Positions 19,189 to 28,422 of a stretch of DNA of 44,227 nt are shown one piece after another. The position numbers and the translations under genes are program-made. The notes under the pieces were generated by a model. It saw only the letters and a list, made by a program, of their open reading frames with translations, had not been told where the DNA came from and ran no database searches. Position 1 is the stretch's first letter; each line of letters begins with the position of its first letter. This stretch comes from JANQIV01 sp050117315 (GTDB lineage: Bacteria > Bacteroidota > Ignavibacteria > Ignavibacteriales > Melioribacteraceae): the NCBI GenBank assembly GCA_050117315.1, contig JASFMY010000045.1, forward strand, positions 1 to 44,227, given 5' to 3'.

Positions 19189-22167
19189 TTATATAGATAC
19201 TCTTAACCAAAGGTCACCTGTAGTACCATAATGATAGCCCCTTGTCTTCAGTTTCCAACCTCTGGTCGTATTTTCTAAAAAGGTCCCTTCTTCAGCGTTA
19301 GTAATATTATTAACATTTAATCCGACGGATAAGTTTTCCGTCAAATTCTGTTTAAGAGATAAATCTACTCTACCGAATGATTTTTGAATATTATTTGAAT
19401 AACCCTCAGCAGAATACCCGTTATAAAATTCACCCTGATAGAAATATGATACACGTCCAGAGAAACCGCCTATATCATATCCGACAGAGACGTTGCAGAA
19501 AAATTCGGGTGAATTCTCAATTCTGGTAAGGGCTTCATATAATCTTATTCTTGTCCGCTTTGTAGGGAACGGGGAGCCCGGAAGCTGGACATAATATTCA
19601 ATATATTCTTCTGCCGGGGTATAAGTTTCTGATTTAATGAAAGATAGATTATAACTTAATACAATGTTACTCAACAAGCCGGGGAGATAACGAAAATTTG
19701 TTTGTTGCTCAACCTCGAATCCCCAAACCTGTGTTACTTTATCAGAATTATAAGGATATGATACCGAATATCTCCTGCCCGTAATTGGGGGAGTATCATT
19801 TGGGAAAACAATCCCAAGGCTATCAGTAGTTTCTTTGTCAAACACTGGAGTTTCATCAAGATAATGAACTTCATTACTGATTCTCTTGTAAAACGCAGAT
19901 ACTGAAAATAGTCCTATTGTGTTGTTGAATATTTGAATATTTGTTTCAAAATTCCACGCATCAGAATTCTTTAGGTTTGTATTATTTAGAGTCACGGAAC
20001 CACTGCCGTAATAATAAGTAGGAAGTCTGCGATTAAAACCAGGTCGCTTAATTCCCCGATAAGCAGCAAACCGAACATTCAAGAAATCTGTAGGTTTGAC
20101 AATCAAATGCAAGTTTGGAAGAACTATTGTTTCTGTGTGAGTAGCAGAAGTATCTTTAAACGTTGTCCATTCGGTAACAGGGACATCCGCATAATGCGCA
20201 TTATAGGTGTTGTCATCCGCCTCAATCCTTACACCAGCGATCAAAGTAAATAACTGACCAATATTTAATGTATTCATTATATAAGTAGAAGCAACATTTT
20301 CTGTAAGATTATAATTTGATCCATTAGTAGAGCTCGAAGGTCTGTGCTCAACTAAACCGCTATTCGGATCGTAGCCATACTTATTCATATCATACCAAGC
20401 TCTAAAACGATCAGCATCAGTAAGAGGATATAATAAATATTTATCGTATATATCACGTGTATCAGAATCGAGAAAATTTGTTAATAGTATTAAATTTCCG
20501 GTTGAAATTTGCAAATCGGTAAAGCCGTAGCGTTCAAAATCCTTGGGGACAACCGTTCCATCAGGTAATTGCAAATAATCATAAAAACCACTGCCGTTAT
20601 AATAGACACCATTGCTCGAACGATTAGTTCGTCTATGGTATTTTGAACGGTATTTCCCTCCAAATTTAAACTCGCCCATCATGCCAAATAAGTCATAAGT
20701 CTTTTTAGCATTAAAAAAGATAGTTTTTTCAAAGTCCAAATTATCTGAAGTACTTGCCGTAGCTCCATTAAAATACGCAACATCAAAATTGTTTAATGCA
20801 TATGGCACTAATATTTCATACGATGTTGTCTTCCTATATTCTGGGGGGATCCAACGCATACCCGCAATAGCCTGACCGCCTTCTGACAATGACGGCTCAT
20901 CAAAACCGGCACTGTAGCCATATGGTTTTTCCGAACTGGATTCGCTGTAAGACATATTCCAGGTTATTTCCCAATCAGAAATATTATTTGCTCCCTGTAA
21001 GGAAAAACTTGCAATATCAGTATTAATGTCCTCACCTTCGAAGTCATAGTTTACTTCACCAACTATTGGATAATTTCTACTATAAGTTGAGTACCTACGT
21101 TCTGTTCTGTTGTACTGTCCACTAAATTTAATCATCCCATCATTAGGCAATTTATAATCAAGCAGCAATCTGCCACCACCTCTTCGTCTAATCTCATTAG
21201 TATATCTAACATTGAAATCATCTATTTGATAATCCTGTCGCTCATCTATTGTCTGATCATAGTCAATACTGTATTCCTCACTACTTCTATTTCTTCTTTC
21301 AATATTTCCGAATAATTGTACTCCCAGCAGACCGTTGAAAAATCTTTCACCATATCCACCCGTAAAATTATACTGCTTTGCTGTTTCATCTAACGAACCA
21401 TATGAACCATAAGCATTAATATTTAACTCACGTTTCTCAGGAGCATTTTTTGTAACAAAATCAACATTACCTGCAATTGCCTCACCTTCCATATCTGAAG
21501 TAACAGCTTTTGATAATACAATCCCCGATAGAGCTCCTTGAGCAATGGTACTTAAATCAATACCCCTGGAATCTGCCTCTGTAGGTGATAGTTTAACTCC
21601 ATCAACCGTCACAGTAGTCATGTTTGCATCTAGACCTCTTAATATAATTTTGCTTGCTTCACCTCCGGAACGAACAATTGAAACTCCCGGTAAACGACCC
21701 AATGCCTCTGCCGCATTAGCATCTGGGAGTTCCTTAATTTTCTGTTCTGAGACGACGTTAACAATAGCGTTGGAAGTTACCTGCTGGTTGATTGCCGCGG
21801 CTTGCCCTAAAGCTTGGCCATATACTACAACTTCACTTCCTTCAATGACATCCACAGCAAGCTGAAAATCAAGGACAGTCGTTTGATTGTCAACTACAGT
21901 CACTCTTGTTTCTTTTGCTACGTAACCTATGTAAGTACACTTAACTGTATACTCACCGGGTGGTATGGCATGAATTTCATAATTCCCTTCAATATCAACA
22001 GCTCCCCCTAAGCTTGTACCAACTAAAAACACATTAGCTCCAACCAGGGACTCTTGAGAAAGAGAATCTACAACAGTACCGTTCACTTTACCTGAACCGA
22101 AAAGAACTGAGGGAATTAATAATAAAAAAACGACAATAGACTTCTTGATAGTTACTCCATGTTTCAT
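19189..22167 (-). CDS. TonB-dependent outer-membrane receptor 1
   Basis: 992 residues. Signal peptide (about 1-23), then a CarboxypepD_reg-like domain (about 25-110: GTVVDSLSQESLVGANVFL, YTVKCTYIGY), a plug domain (about 130-240: ELPDANAAEALGRLPGVSI, ILRGLDANMTTVTVDG) and a long beta-barrel to the C-terminus. It would import oligosaccharides or another large ligand across the outer membrane using TonB energy. Its gene is the first of an operon with the secreted T9SS protein. The promoter carries the paired LacI operators (22331-22451), leaving a leader of roughly 245 nt. The plug resembles the TIGR01782-like receptor group rather than SusC, and no SusD gene follows. Confidence 0.93.
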   Translation of the reverse strand: MKHGVTIKKSIVVFLLLIPSVLFGSGKVNGTVVDSLSQESLVGANVFLVGTSLGGAVDIEGNYEIHAIPPGEYTVKCTYIGYVAKETRVTVVDNQTTVLDFQLAVDVIEGSEVVVYGQALGQAAAINQQVTSNAIVNVVSEQKIKELPDANAAEALGRLPGVSIVRSGGEASKIILRGLDANMTTVTVDGVKLSPTEADSRGIDLSTIAQGALSGIVLSKAVTSDMEGEAIAGNVDFVTKNAPEKRELNINAYGSYGSLDETAKQYNFTGGYGERFFNGLLGVQLFGNIERRNRSSEEYSIDYDQTIDERQDYQIDDFNVRYTNEIRRRGGGRLLLDYKLPNDGMIKFSGQYNRTERRYSTYSRNYPIVGEVNYDFEGEDINTDIASFSLQGANNISDWEITWNMSYSESSSEKPYGYSAGFDEPSLSEGGQAIAGMRWIPPEYRKTTSYEILVPYALNNFDVAYFNGATASTSDNLDFEKTIFFNAKKTYDLFGMMGEFKFGGKYRSKYHRRTNRSSNGVYYNGSGFYDYLQLPDGTVVPKDFERYGFTDLQISTGNLILLTNFLDSDTRDIYDKYLLYPLTDADRFRAWYDMNKYGYDPNSGLVEHRPSSSTNGSNYNLTENVASTYIMNTLNIGQLFTLIAGVRIEADDNTYNAHYADVPVTEWTTFKDTSATHTETIVLPNLHLIVKPTDFLNVRFAAYRGIKRPGFNRRLPTYYYGSGSVTLNNTNLKNSDAWNFETNIQIFNNTIGLFSVSAFYKRISNEVHYLDETPVFDKETTDSLGIVFPNDTPPITGRRYSVSYPYNSDKVTQVWGFEVEQQTNFRYLPGLLSNIVLSYNLSFIKSETYTPAEEYIEYYVQLPGSPFPTKRTRIRLYEALTRIENSPEFFCNVSVGYDIGGFSGRVSYFYQGEFYNGYSAEGYSNNIQKSFGRVDLSLKQNLTENLSVGLNVNNITNAEEGTFLENTTRGWKLKTRGYHYGTTGDLWLRVSI

Positions 22168-22330
22168 TTTACTTTTCCTTTTATTCTCTTGTTTTTATAG
22201 CCAATGACTAAATAAAACTATTTAATTTTTTTGATTTAGAGAATGAAAGCTGTTTGGAAAGTTCACTAAAAATGAATGTATAAAATAATTTATTGAACTT
22301 ATATATATATTTCATTGGATACTCCTTATA

Positions 22331-22451
22331 ACTAAAGCGTTTTACAATAATATATCACTAATAACTATTTTATATATAAATAGTTAATGAAAATTATTAC
22401 GCTATTACTAAACCGCTTTAGTAACTTATTATATTTTCATAATAATGTCAA
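22331..22451 (-). promoter_or_regulatory. Promoter with two LacI operators 76 bp apart (TonB receptor 1 operon)
   Basis: On the minus strand: -35 TTGACA (22451-22446), 17-bp spacer, -10 TAAGTT (22428-22423). Operator 1, ACTAAACCGCTTTAGT (22407-22422), abuts the -10 and covers the expected start site. Operator 2, ACTAAAGCGTTTTACA (22331-22346), begins exactly 76 bp from it inside the leader. The same geometry recurs at 26205, 31118 and 33185. Repression by a LacI-family protein is the inference; the likeliest candidate is the regulator at 33440-34456. Confidence 0.85.
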
Positions 22452-22536
22452 GTATTTTTTTTAGAAAGTCGATAATAATGCAACTGAAGAATTAAAAGAG
22501 GAATTGTCTCAATATATAATATATTGCTACAATAAA

Positions 22537-22691
22537 AAAGACCTCCCCCTGAGTGGAGGCAATGCTGTCAACTTAAGACTATATTGCCCGAGTGCCTTTA
22601 TCGGGAATCTTACAGCAAAATAGATTCCGTGTAAACCCATCACGGAATGTCAATCCTTAAGTTAACAGCATTTGGAGTGGAGGAGGTCTTT
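22537..22691. repeat. Composite nested palindrome
   Basis: Outer arms of about 35-40 bp: AAAGACCTCC...CTTAAG (22537-22577) and CTTAAG...GGAGGTCTTT (22656-22691) are imperfect reverse complements. The core holds a second palindromic repeat, CCCGAGTGCCTTTATCGGG (22587-22605) followed by AATC, plus GATTCCGTG...CACGGAATGTC. The core matches the repeat at 31396-31418 at 21 of 23 positions, although the outer arms there differ, so the core seems to occur inside different outer elements. Confidence 0.75.
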
Positions 22692-22721
22692 CACCAGTTA
22701 AATTTGCCAATAACTGTTATC

Positions 22722-22803
22722 TATACTTGTTGCAAATAGGTTTTGGGATTTAGGTAAGTTCTAAATAAAAACTAAATCCCAAAACCTATTTGGCTTGTGT
22801 ATA
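22722..22803. repeat. Palindromic element, copy 2 of 3 (interior deleted)
   Basis: Starts TATACTTGTTGCAAAT and ends ATTTGGCTTGTGTATA. Arms are AGGTTTTGGGATTT and AAATCCCAAAACCT; both arms carry the same A/T change relative to the other copies, so pairing is kept. The interior, TAGGTAAGTTCTAAATAAAA, has the orientation of copy 1 but lacks the GC-rich hairpin. It lies about 30 bp beyond the GH105 stop codon and may also act as a transcript 3'-end hairpin. Confidence 0.85.
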
Positions 22804-22833
22804 TTTACAATACTCTAATAACAAAAGAAGAAG

Positions 22834-24111
22834 TTAATTTTTAAGTTGTATAGAACCTTCAACAATTTCAAAATTATTATTTTCCAATAAACAAATTATT
22901 TCAGCGCCAGCTAACAACACCGGGCCATAACCATGTGCCGCAAATACATTAATTGGACGATAATAGTAAAATGCTGGGTCAAAACCCATTCCCGTTCCAA
23001 CGCAAGTGCCTTCTACTTGCCCAAGTTTATTAATTTTAGTAGAAACGGCATTCCAGCCTAAAACAGAAATTGGAGCATATGCAGATTTATCAATAAGCCC
23101 CATATTTATTGCCTTGGTTATTGAATAAGTAATAATAGCAGTCGCAGAAGTTTCCAAATACGTATCATTACGGTCTAAGAGCTGATGCCAAAATCCTGTG
23201 CCAGCCTGATAAGTGATTAATCCGTTAACGTGAGTACGAAACTGTTCAAGTACAATCTTGTAACCTGGATGGGATTCGGGTAATACACTTAATAGTTCTA
23301 CCATAGCCATTACAGCCCAGCCGTTTGCCCTGCCCCAATAAAATCCGGGATGATAGTCCATATGCTGTACCCATCCATGCATATACAATCCCTTTTCCTT
23401 ATTGAACATACGTTCCGAGAATTGTACTACTTGTTTAACGGCATCATCGAAAAATTGCTTTTCTCCCGTTTGCTGAGCCATTTGAGCAAGTGCCGGGATA
23501 CTCATAAACAAGTCGTCAAGCCACAAGGTATTTGGGTATGGTCTGTTCCGGGCCAAAGTTCCATCGGCGAAACGATATTCTTTTATATATATATAGTTAA
23601 TGAAATTATCGATGAGCGGGCGAAGACCTATTTCCAATCCAGCCTTCTCAGCCTTTATCATAGCAGCACATAACGCCCCGGCATCATCAAGGGCTTGCGG
23701 GTTAAGAACAGAGTGAACAGGAGAATGACTATCGACATCAGCAATTTTATTTTCCAGATAATATAAACTCAGGTCCGCAATCATTTTTATTCGCTTACCA
23801 GCATACTCGCTAAAACGATAATCTCCCGTAACATCCCCGGCAAGCAGCATACCCGCATAAGTTACTCCCCATTCATAACTAGTAAGGCGAAAATCACCGT
23901 CAGCAAACTTTGTATTTTTGTCTATTTCGTTTTCACTGCTGATTTTCAAGTTATTCTCTTTATCGACAAGTCCCTCCGGAGTAGCTTGTTCCAAGTATTC
24001 AAGAACTTGTAGTAACTGTTTAGCAATAGTATCCTCTGAGGGTATTACATAAGGAATATCATAATCAGGTTGCAATAAATGTAACGGGGTATTTGAATCA
24101 TTTTTTTTCAT
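22834..24111 (-). CDS. GH105/GH88-type unsaturated uronyl hydrolase
   Basis: Enzymes of this (alpha/alpha)6-barrel clan remove the 4,5-unsaturated uronic acid left at the non-reducing end of lyase products, giving 5-keto-4-deoxyuronate for KduI. 425 residues, no signal peptide, so probably cytoplasmic. Visible family segments are TSYEWGVTYAGMLLAG (77-92), PNTLWLDDLFMSIPALAQM (193-211), HPGFYWGRANGWAVMAMVELL (from 254) and GTGFWHQLLDRNDTYLETSATA. Compared with YteR-type proteins it has about 70 extra N-terminal residues. It is 121 bp after the lyase-like gene and shares its operator-controlled promoter. Rhamnogalacturonyl (GH105) versus glucuronyl (GH88) specificity cannot be settled here. Confidence 0.88.
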   Translation of the reverse strand: MKKNDSNTPLHLLQPDYDIPYVIPSEDTIAKQLLQVLEYLEQATPEGLVDKENNLKISSENEIDKNTKFADGDFRLTSYEWGVTYAGMLLAGDVTGDYRFSEYAGKRIKMIADLSLYYLENKIADVDSHSPVHSVLNPQALDDAGALCAAMIKAEKAGLEIGLRPLIDNFINYIYIKEYRFADGTLARNRPYPNTLWLDDLFMSIPALAQMAQQTGEKQFFDDAVKQVVQFSERMFNKEKGLYMHGWVQHMDYHPGFYWGRANGWAVMAMVELLSVLPESHPGYKIVLEQFRTHVNGLITYQAGTGFWHQLLDRNDTYLETSATAIITYSITKAINMGLIDKSAYAPISVLGWNAVSTKINKLGQVEGTCVGTGMGFDPAFYYYRPINVFAAHGYGPVLLAGAEIICLLENNNFEIVEGSIQLKN

Positions 24112-24232
24112 AATAGTCTACTTTTTGTTCAGCTATAATTTCTTCATTTTTTGGGAAATAATAAATTCAGATCAAATTCATCTTTCCTTTTAAAAACTTA
24201 CTTGGAAAACTCTGTTAATCTTTCATACGAAA

Positions 24233-26029
24233 TCACTTAATTGTCATGGTATGCTTAAATGGAACGGAACCGGTTAGATAAACATGCATTCCTCTGCCTT
24301 TTGCAGTACGGCCAGCATACTGCTCTCCATCAAAAGAACCAAGACGATAATAACCACCCATATGATTAGTGGCCGTTGCCGTTCCAGGTCCAATCACAAT
24401 TGAATCTTCTCCGGATGTATATTTTGCATAAGCGCCCTCCTGCAATATAAAATCGTCTTCCGCTTGAGTACTTGTAACACCTTCCAATTTTCCATCACTT
24501 CTAAAACAAAACTCCAAAATTACCGGGACATTTTCTGGTCCATTCACATCGATGTCCATTTTCAAAGAACCGTTATCTTCCGTGAAAACAATCTTTGTAT
24601 CCAAAGTCAAAGTAGTTCTGGGACGTGAATCAAAATCCATTTTGCTCCAAAATCTATGATCAGAAGACCATGAAAGCTTATAATCCCCGTTTTTATTTCT
24701 TTTATCTGCAGTCATAGGGTGAAAATAGTATGCTTCTTTTTTTTCATGAAGAGTATATGTATTTCCATCCTTTACTACACCCTCACTCCGGAAATAGCCC
24801 ATACTAAAAAAAGAAGATGACAACCTCGCGTATTCAAGAAATGCCGAGCCCTTTCTAAAAGTTAAAAAAGTAGGACAATATGAGCGTCCGGATGCAATAA
24901 TTATAGGTTTGTCATTTCCTCCAAAAAACGAAACCGAAGTATCTCCCCTTTTAACTCTTGCTAAACCAGTCAAAGGAAAAAGTTTTGCATAATTGGTAGG
25001 AAGGTCACCGCCTTCAGGAAGCTTCTTTCCAAGTTCCGGATTTGTCATAACAAAAATCAAAGTTTGACATAGGATATCATGATCAAATCCATCAAAAGTT
25101 TCAATTTTACGTGCAATATCAGCGAAGAATTTATCATTATTGTGAATAGCCAGGAATCTGTAAAACGGATACCACTCGTTTATATCTTTGCGACCATTTT
25201 GATCTTGCCTTCTTGAATCAACAGTAATCAGTTCTCCATTCGCTTCCAAATAATAGTAATTAGAATTGCAATTCTTCTTAACAATATCAAAATAAGACGG
25301 ACGATTCAAAAGCCGGCCAATGTTTAGTAATGAATAATTAACAACAGGCGAGTAGTTTCTACTTCTTTCGCAGTACTGACCATCTTCATCAATAAAAACC
25401 CCTTCTGCCAGCCATTCATCAACTCTTTTCAGATATCTTTCATCTTTAAAAATCGAATACAAATATGCCAATGACGAGGTAACTTCCCATCTATGATTAG
25501 GCGTATGTACTCCGCCAACTATAAGAGCTTCTCCAACATTTAGTAAAAATTTTTCCAGTTTATCTTTAACATCTTTTACTTCATTAAAATTATATTGATT
25601 CAGAACTATATAAGAAGGAGCTAAGTGTTCTACTAAGAAACTTGTATCTGGGGGAGATTGTACGTTCCCTCCCGAACCCATTGTTCCGTTAGGATATTGG
25701 GCATCAAGAAAACCAGTGATTATCTGATCCATTTTAGTCAGGACGGGTTTTGATTTATAATATTTTGAATCAGGTTGATAATACGACGCAGTAAGTATTG
25801 AGAAATCAACACTCGTTCTTCCAAACCTGCCCCACCTTCTGCCATCCTCTTCTGGCTCCATAAGCTGTCCAACTGCGATATCGTTGTATTTTAACAAACG
25901 GTTAAAAAATTCTTTGTCATCAACATCATTTTCCGTTTGCTTAGCAGACCATATGTTTGTAGGTATGGCAGTAGCAGCCAAACCCATGGCACTTATTTTA
26001 ATAAATTCACTGCGACTTATTTTTTTCAT
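24233..26029 (-). CDS. Exported alpha/alpha-toroid protein, putative polysaccharide lyase (heparinase II/III-like)
   Basis: 598 residues. The N-terminus SRSEFIKISAMGLAATAIP resembles a Tat-like or Sec signal but lacks the twin arginine. Residues about 40-340 are helix-rich like an alpha/alpha toroid. A likely active-site cluster is NHRWE (Asn178, His179), CERSRNYSP (Arg222, Tyr226) and DSRRQDQ (271-277), reminiscent of the Asn/His/Tyr sets of toroid lyases. From about 370 on the sequence is strand-rich, like their C-terminal beta-sandwich. I cannot place it in a numbered PL family, and activity is inferred mainly from pairing with GH105. It leads a two-gene operon behind the operator pair at 26205-26325. 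Alternatives are a toroid glycosidase or an inactive relative. Confidence 0.65.
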   Translation of the reverse strand: MKKISRSEFIKISAMGLAATAIPTNIWSAKQTENDVDDKEFFNRLLKYNDIAVGQLMEPEEDGRRWGRFGRTSVDFSILTASYYQPDSKYYKSKPVLTKMDQIITGFLDAQYPNGTMGSGGNVQSPPDTSFLVEHLAPSYIVLNQYNFNEVKDVKDKLEKFLLNVGEALIVGGVHTPNHRWEVTSSLAYLYSIFKDERYLKRVDEWLAEGVFIDEDGQYCERSRNYSPVVNYSLLNIGRLLNRPSYFDIVKKNCNSNYYYLEANGELITVDSRRQDQNGRKDINEWYPFYRFLAIHNNDKFFADIARKIETFDGFDHDILCQTLIFVMTNPELGKKLPEGGDLPTNYAKLFPLTGLARVKRGDTSVSFFGGNDKPIIIASGRSYCPTFLTFRKGSAFLEYARLSSSFFSMGYFRSEGVVKDGNTYTLHEKKEAYYFHPMTADKRNKNGDYKLSWSSDHRFWSKMDFDSRPRTTLTLDTKIVFTEDNGSLKMDIDVNGPENVPVILEFCFRSDGKLEGVTSTQAEDDFILQEGAYAKYTSGEDSIVIGPGTATATNHMGGYYRLGSFDGEQYAGRTAKGRGMHVYLTGSVPFKHTMTIK

Positions 26030-26204
26030 ATTTATATCCCTTTGTTATTAAAAAAAGAATTATAAAACTCTGTGCCAAATTTTACATACAAATAGCACTA
26101 TTTCCGACTTCACACAAATACATCTTTTTGAAGTTTAAAAAATAATACAAATAATTACTATGAAAGTTTTTGCTCATGTGAATAAACAACTCCCTACAAA
26201 CAAA

Positions 26205-26325
26205 ACTAAACCGCTTTAGTATACCATCTTGCATTTAATTTACTTATTTATATCAGTGTTAGACAACAACATTGTTACGAACTAAAACGCTCCAGTAAAA
26301 TAATAAACCCCTTCATCTAATGCAA
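26205..26325 (-). promoter_or_regulatory. Promoter with two LacI operators 76 bp apart (lyase-like/GH105 operon)
   Basis: Minus strand: -35 TTGCAT (26325-26320), 17-bp spacer, -10 TATTTT (26302-26297). Operator 1 is ACTAAAACGCTCCAGT (26281-26296), the weaker palindrome. Operator 2 is ACTAAACCGCTTTAGT (26205-26220), identical to operator 1 of the TonB receptor promoter. Here the near-perfect site is the downstream one, so both positions matter. The remaining DNA between 26030 and 26410 shows no gene. Confidence 0.8.
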
Positions 26326-26410
26326 TAACTTTTTAATTACTAACAAAGCCTATCTATCCAACAACTTGGAGCTATTTTGTTAGTTTGCATATCCCTTGTT
26401 CGGATAAATC

Positions 26411-27406
26411 TTATTTATTTAATTGAACCCAAGCACCTTTTTCAGCACTTTCTTTTACGGCGTCAATCACTTTCATATTTTCAATTGCGTCATCAAGAGG
26501 AGTTGGAACAGGTGTACCGTTCAATATTGCTTGCGAGAACATGTTGAACTCAATCGTGTATTGGTTACATTTTTCTGTTGCAAAATCCTCAATCTTACTG
26601 TTCACATTTAACCGCAAATTTGCTGAATCATTTAGTTCCGGTGTAAATGGAAATTCAATCTCTATGTTTCCTTTTGTTCCGTTTATAATCATTCGTTGAG
26701 AATATTCAGCTCTTATACTACAGACAAAATTCGCAGTTGTGTTGCCAAAATCCAGTAATCCGGCAACAAGTGAATCAACCTTAATTTCCGGTTCAATTTT
26801 AATTTCGCTAATTACCCGTTTCGGTTCACGTTCCATAATAAAACGAATTCCGTTAATACAATAGCAGCCTATATCAAGCAACCCGCCCCCACCTACTTCT
26901 GCAATGTTACGAATGTTGGATATATCGTCATTGTAAAAAGAAAAACTAGCGAACACAGATTTTATATCACCGATTGCTTTTTCTGCGAGCCACTGCTTTA
27001 CTTTTTTATACTGCGGATGAAGTCTGTACATAAAAGCTTCCATCACTTTTAAGGTTGTATATTTCTCAGCAAACGACTTCAATTCTTCAGCTTCAGCTGC
27101 ATTTAATGTAATTGGTTTTTCGCAAAGAACATGTTTACCCGCTTCCAGACTTTTCTTTGTCCATTCCAAATGTTTGTGATTCGGCAAAGGAATATAAACA
27201 GCCTCAATTTCCGGGTCGGCAAGCAATTCATCATACGATCCGTAAGCCTTTGGAATTCCAAGTTGTTCGGCATACTGCTTAGCGGAACTTATATTTCTTG
27301 AAGCAACCGCAGTCAAGTCGCAGTATTCTGCTTTTTGCATCGCGGGAATAGTCGTTGTCCGTGCAAAATTAGAAGTACTTATTACTCCCCATTTAACTTT
27401 AGACAT
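26411..27406 (-). CDS. Gfo/Idh/MocA-family oxidoreductase
   Basis: NAD(P)-dependent sugar or polyol dehydrogenase, 331 residues, cytoplasmic. The Rossmann part is slightly unusual (WGVISTSNFARTTTIPAM in place of GxGxxG). The EKP motif (HVLCEKPITLNAAEAEEL, near residue 95) carries the catalytic lysine, and GGGLLDIGCYCINGIRFIM is the typical second-domain segment. It overlaps the isomerase gene by 8 bp, so the two are co-translated. Enzymes of this family paired with TIM-barrel isomerases include 3-keto-glycoside systems. It is not IolG; the true IolG is at 5602-6621. Confidence 0.88.
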   Translation of the reverse strand: MSKVKWGVISTSNFARTTTIPAMQKAEYCDLTAVASRNISSAKQYAEQLGIPKAYGSYDELLADPEIEAVYIPLPNHKHLEWTKKSLEAGKHVLCEKPITLNAAEAEELKSFAEKYTTLKVMEAFMYRLHPQYKKVKQWLAEKAIGDIKSVFASFSFYNDDISNIRNIAEVGGGGLLDIGCYCINGIRFIMEREPKRVISEIKIEPEIKVDSLVAGLLDFGNTTANFVCSIRAEYSQRMIINGTKGNIEIEFPFTPELNDSANLRLNVNSKIEDFATEKCNQYTIEFNMFSQAILNGTPVPTPLDDAIENMKVIDAVKESAEKGAWVQLNK

Positions 27407-28244
27407 ATTCTCCCTTATTCATAATTGTTTCAATATAGTCTATGCTTTCCGACAATGTAGACTCTTTAGTCTCTTCCATCAATATTTCTATATACGGTTT
27501 TCTTTCTTTTATCAGTTCGCATAATAATTTATAGTTTAACATACCTTTACCTGGAGCTAGCTGCTTTAGTTTGCCATTCTCAATTACAAAATCTTTAGCA
27601 TGTATAATCACTATTTTATCACCAAATAAATCAAATGACTCTTTTATAACTTCATCCTGTTTTTTATAGTTTTCTATGCTAAGTAGATTAACCGGATCAA
27701 AGATAACTTGTAAATGATTTGAATTAATTTTATCGATCATCTGCTTCATTCTTTTAGGTGTTGAAATAACATGACTTGTAACACCTTCAATTCCTACAAA
27801 AACTCCAAATTTCTCCGCTTCTTCAACAAGTTCTTTCAGACTCTCATAAAGCATTTGAAACGCCTCATCACCTTGATTCTTGATATTAAACGAGTAATCT
27901 GAATTTATTGAACCGGTCTCTGTTCCCACCACGCTACATCCAAAGTCTCTGGCAAATCTAATATGTTCTTTAAATACATTAACATTTCTTCTTCTTTGGT
28001 CCGGGTCGGGATGTATATAATTTAAATAACAACCTAAAACTGAAATTTTAATACCCCGTTTATAAAAAACTTCTCTAAAATAGTTTGCTAATCCCGGATT
28101 CAAAATTCCGGTAGGATCATCAATTCCCGCTATTGCTTTTGAAAGCGCAAGTTGTATATATGATATCTTATTCTTTTGAATCTTATCTGCCAATTCCTCA
28201 ACCGGTAATTTCCCAAGATCATGGGCTCTCATTCCTATTAGCAT
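27399..28244 (-). CDS. Sugar phosphate isomerase/epimerase (TIM-barrel, AP endonuclease 2 family)
   Basis: 281 residues, cytoplasmic. Xylose-isomerase-like barrel with the metal-site segments VVGTETGSI, VGIEGVTSHV, QVIFDPVNLLS and VIIHAKDF in order. Members isomerise, epimerise or dehydrate sugars, and some cleave 3-keto-glycosides. It overlaps the Gfo/Idh/MocA gene at its 3' end. It lies 178 bp after the DUF5916 gene; that gap contains only a half-operator-like CCGTTTAGT near 28338, which I do not count as a site. The substrate is unknown. Confidence 0.85.
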   Translation of the reverse strand: MLIGMRAHDLGKLPVEELADKIQKNKISYIQLALSKAIAGIDDPTGILNPGLANYFREVFYKRGIKISVLGCYLNYIHPDPDQRRRNVNVFKEHIRFARDFGCSVVGTETGSINSDYSFNIKNQGDEAFQMLYESLKELVEEAEKFGVFVGIEGVTSHVISTPKRMKQMIDKINSNHLQVIFDPVNLLSIENYKKQDEVIKESFDLFGDKIVIIHAKDFVIENGKLKQLAPGKGMLNYKLLCELIKERKPYIEILMEETKESTLSESIDYIETIMNKGEYV

Positions 28245-28422
28245 ATTAGTACTCCCACTGTTTCACACTTTTTATTTACTTCTCAAAGTGCAACTTCTTT
28301 TTACTATAAGAAACTATTACATAAATTTCTTATACGTCCGTTTAGTTTATATACAAAAATATACCAACACAATTTTATGTTTTAAGACATTCATAATATT
28401 CTCATCTAAATTATTTTAAATG

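Noticed and set aside
22347..22406. A second -10-like box next to each downstream operator (for example TATAAT on the minus strand at 31134-31139)
   Set aside because: No matching -35 box stands at the right distance in all four modules, and AT-rich spacers give such hexamers easily.
28338..28346. Half-operator CCGTTTAGT upstream of the isomerase gene
   Set aside because: Only one half of the palindrome is present, with no promoter boxes in the expected place.
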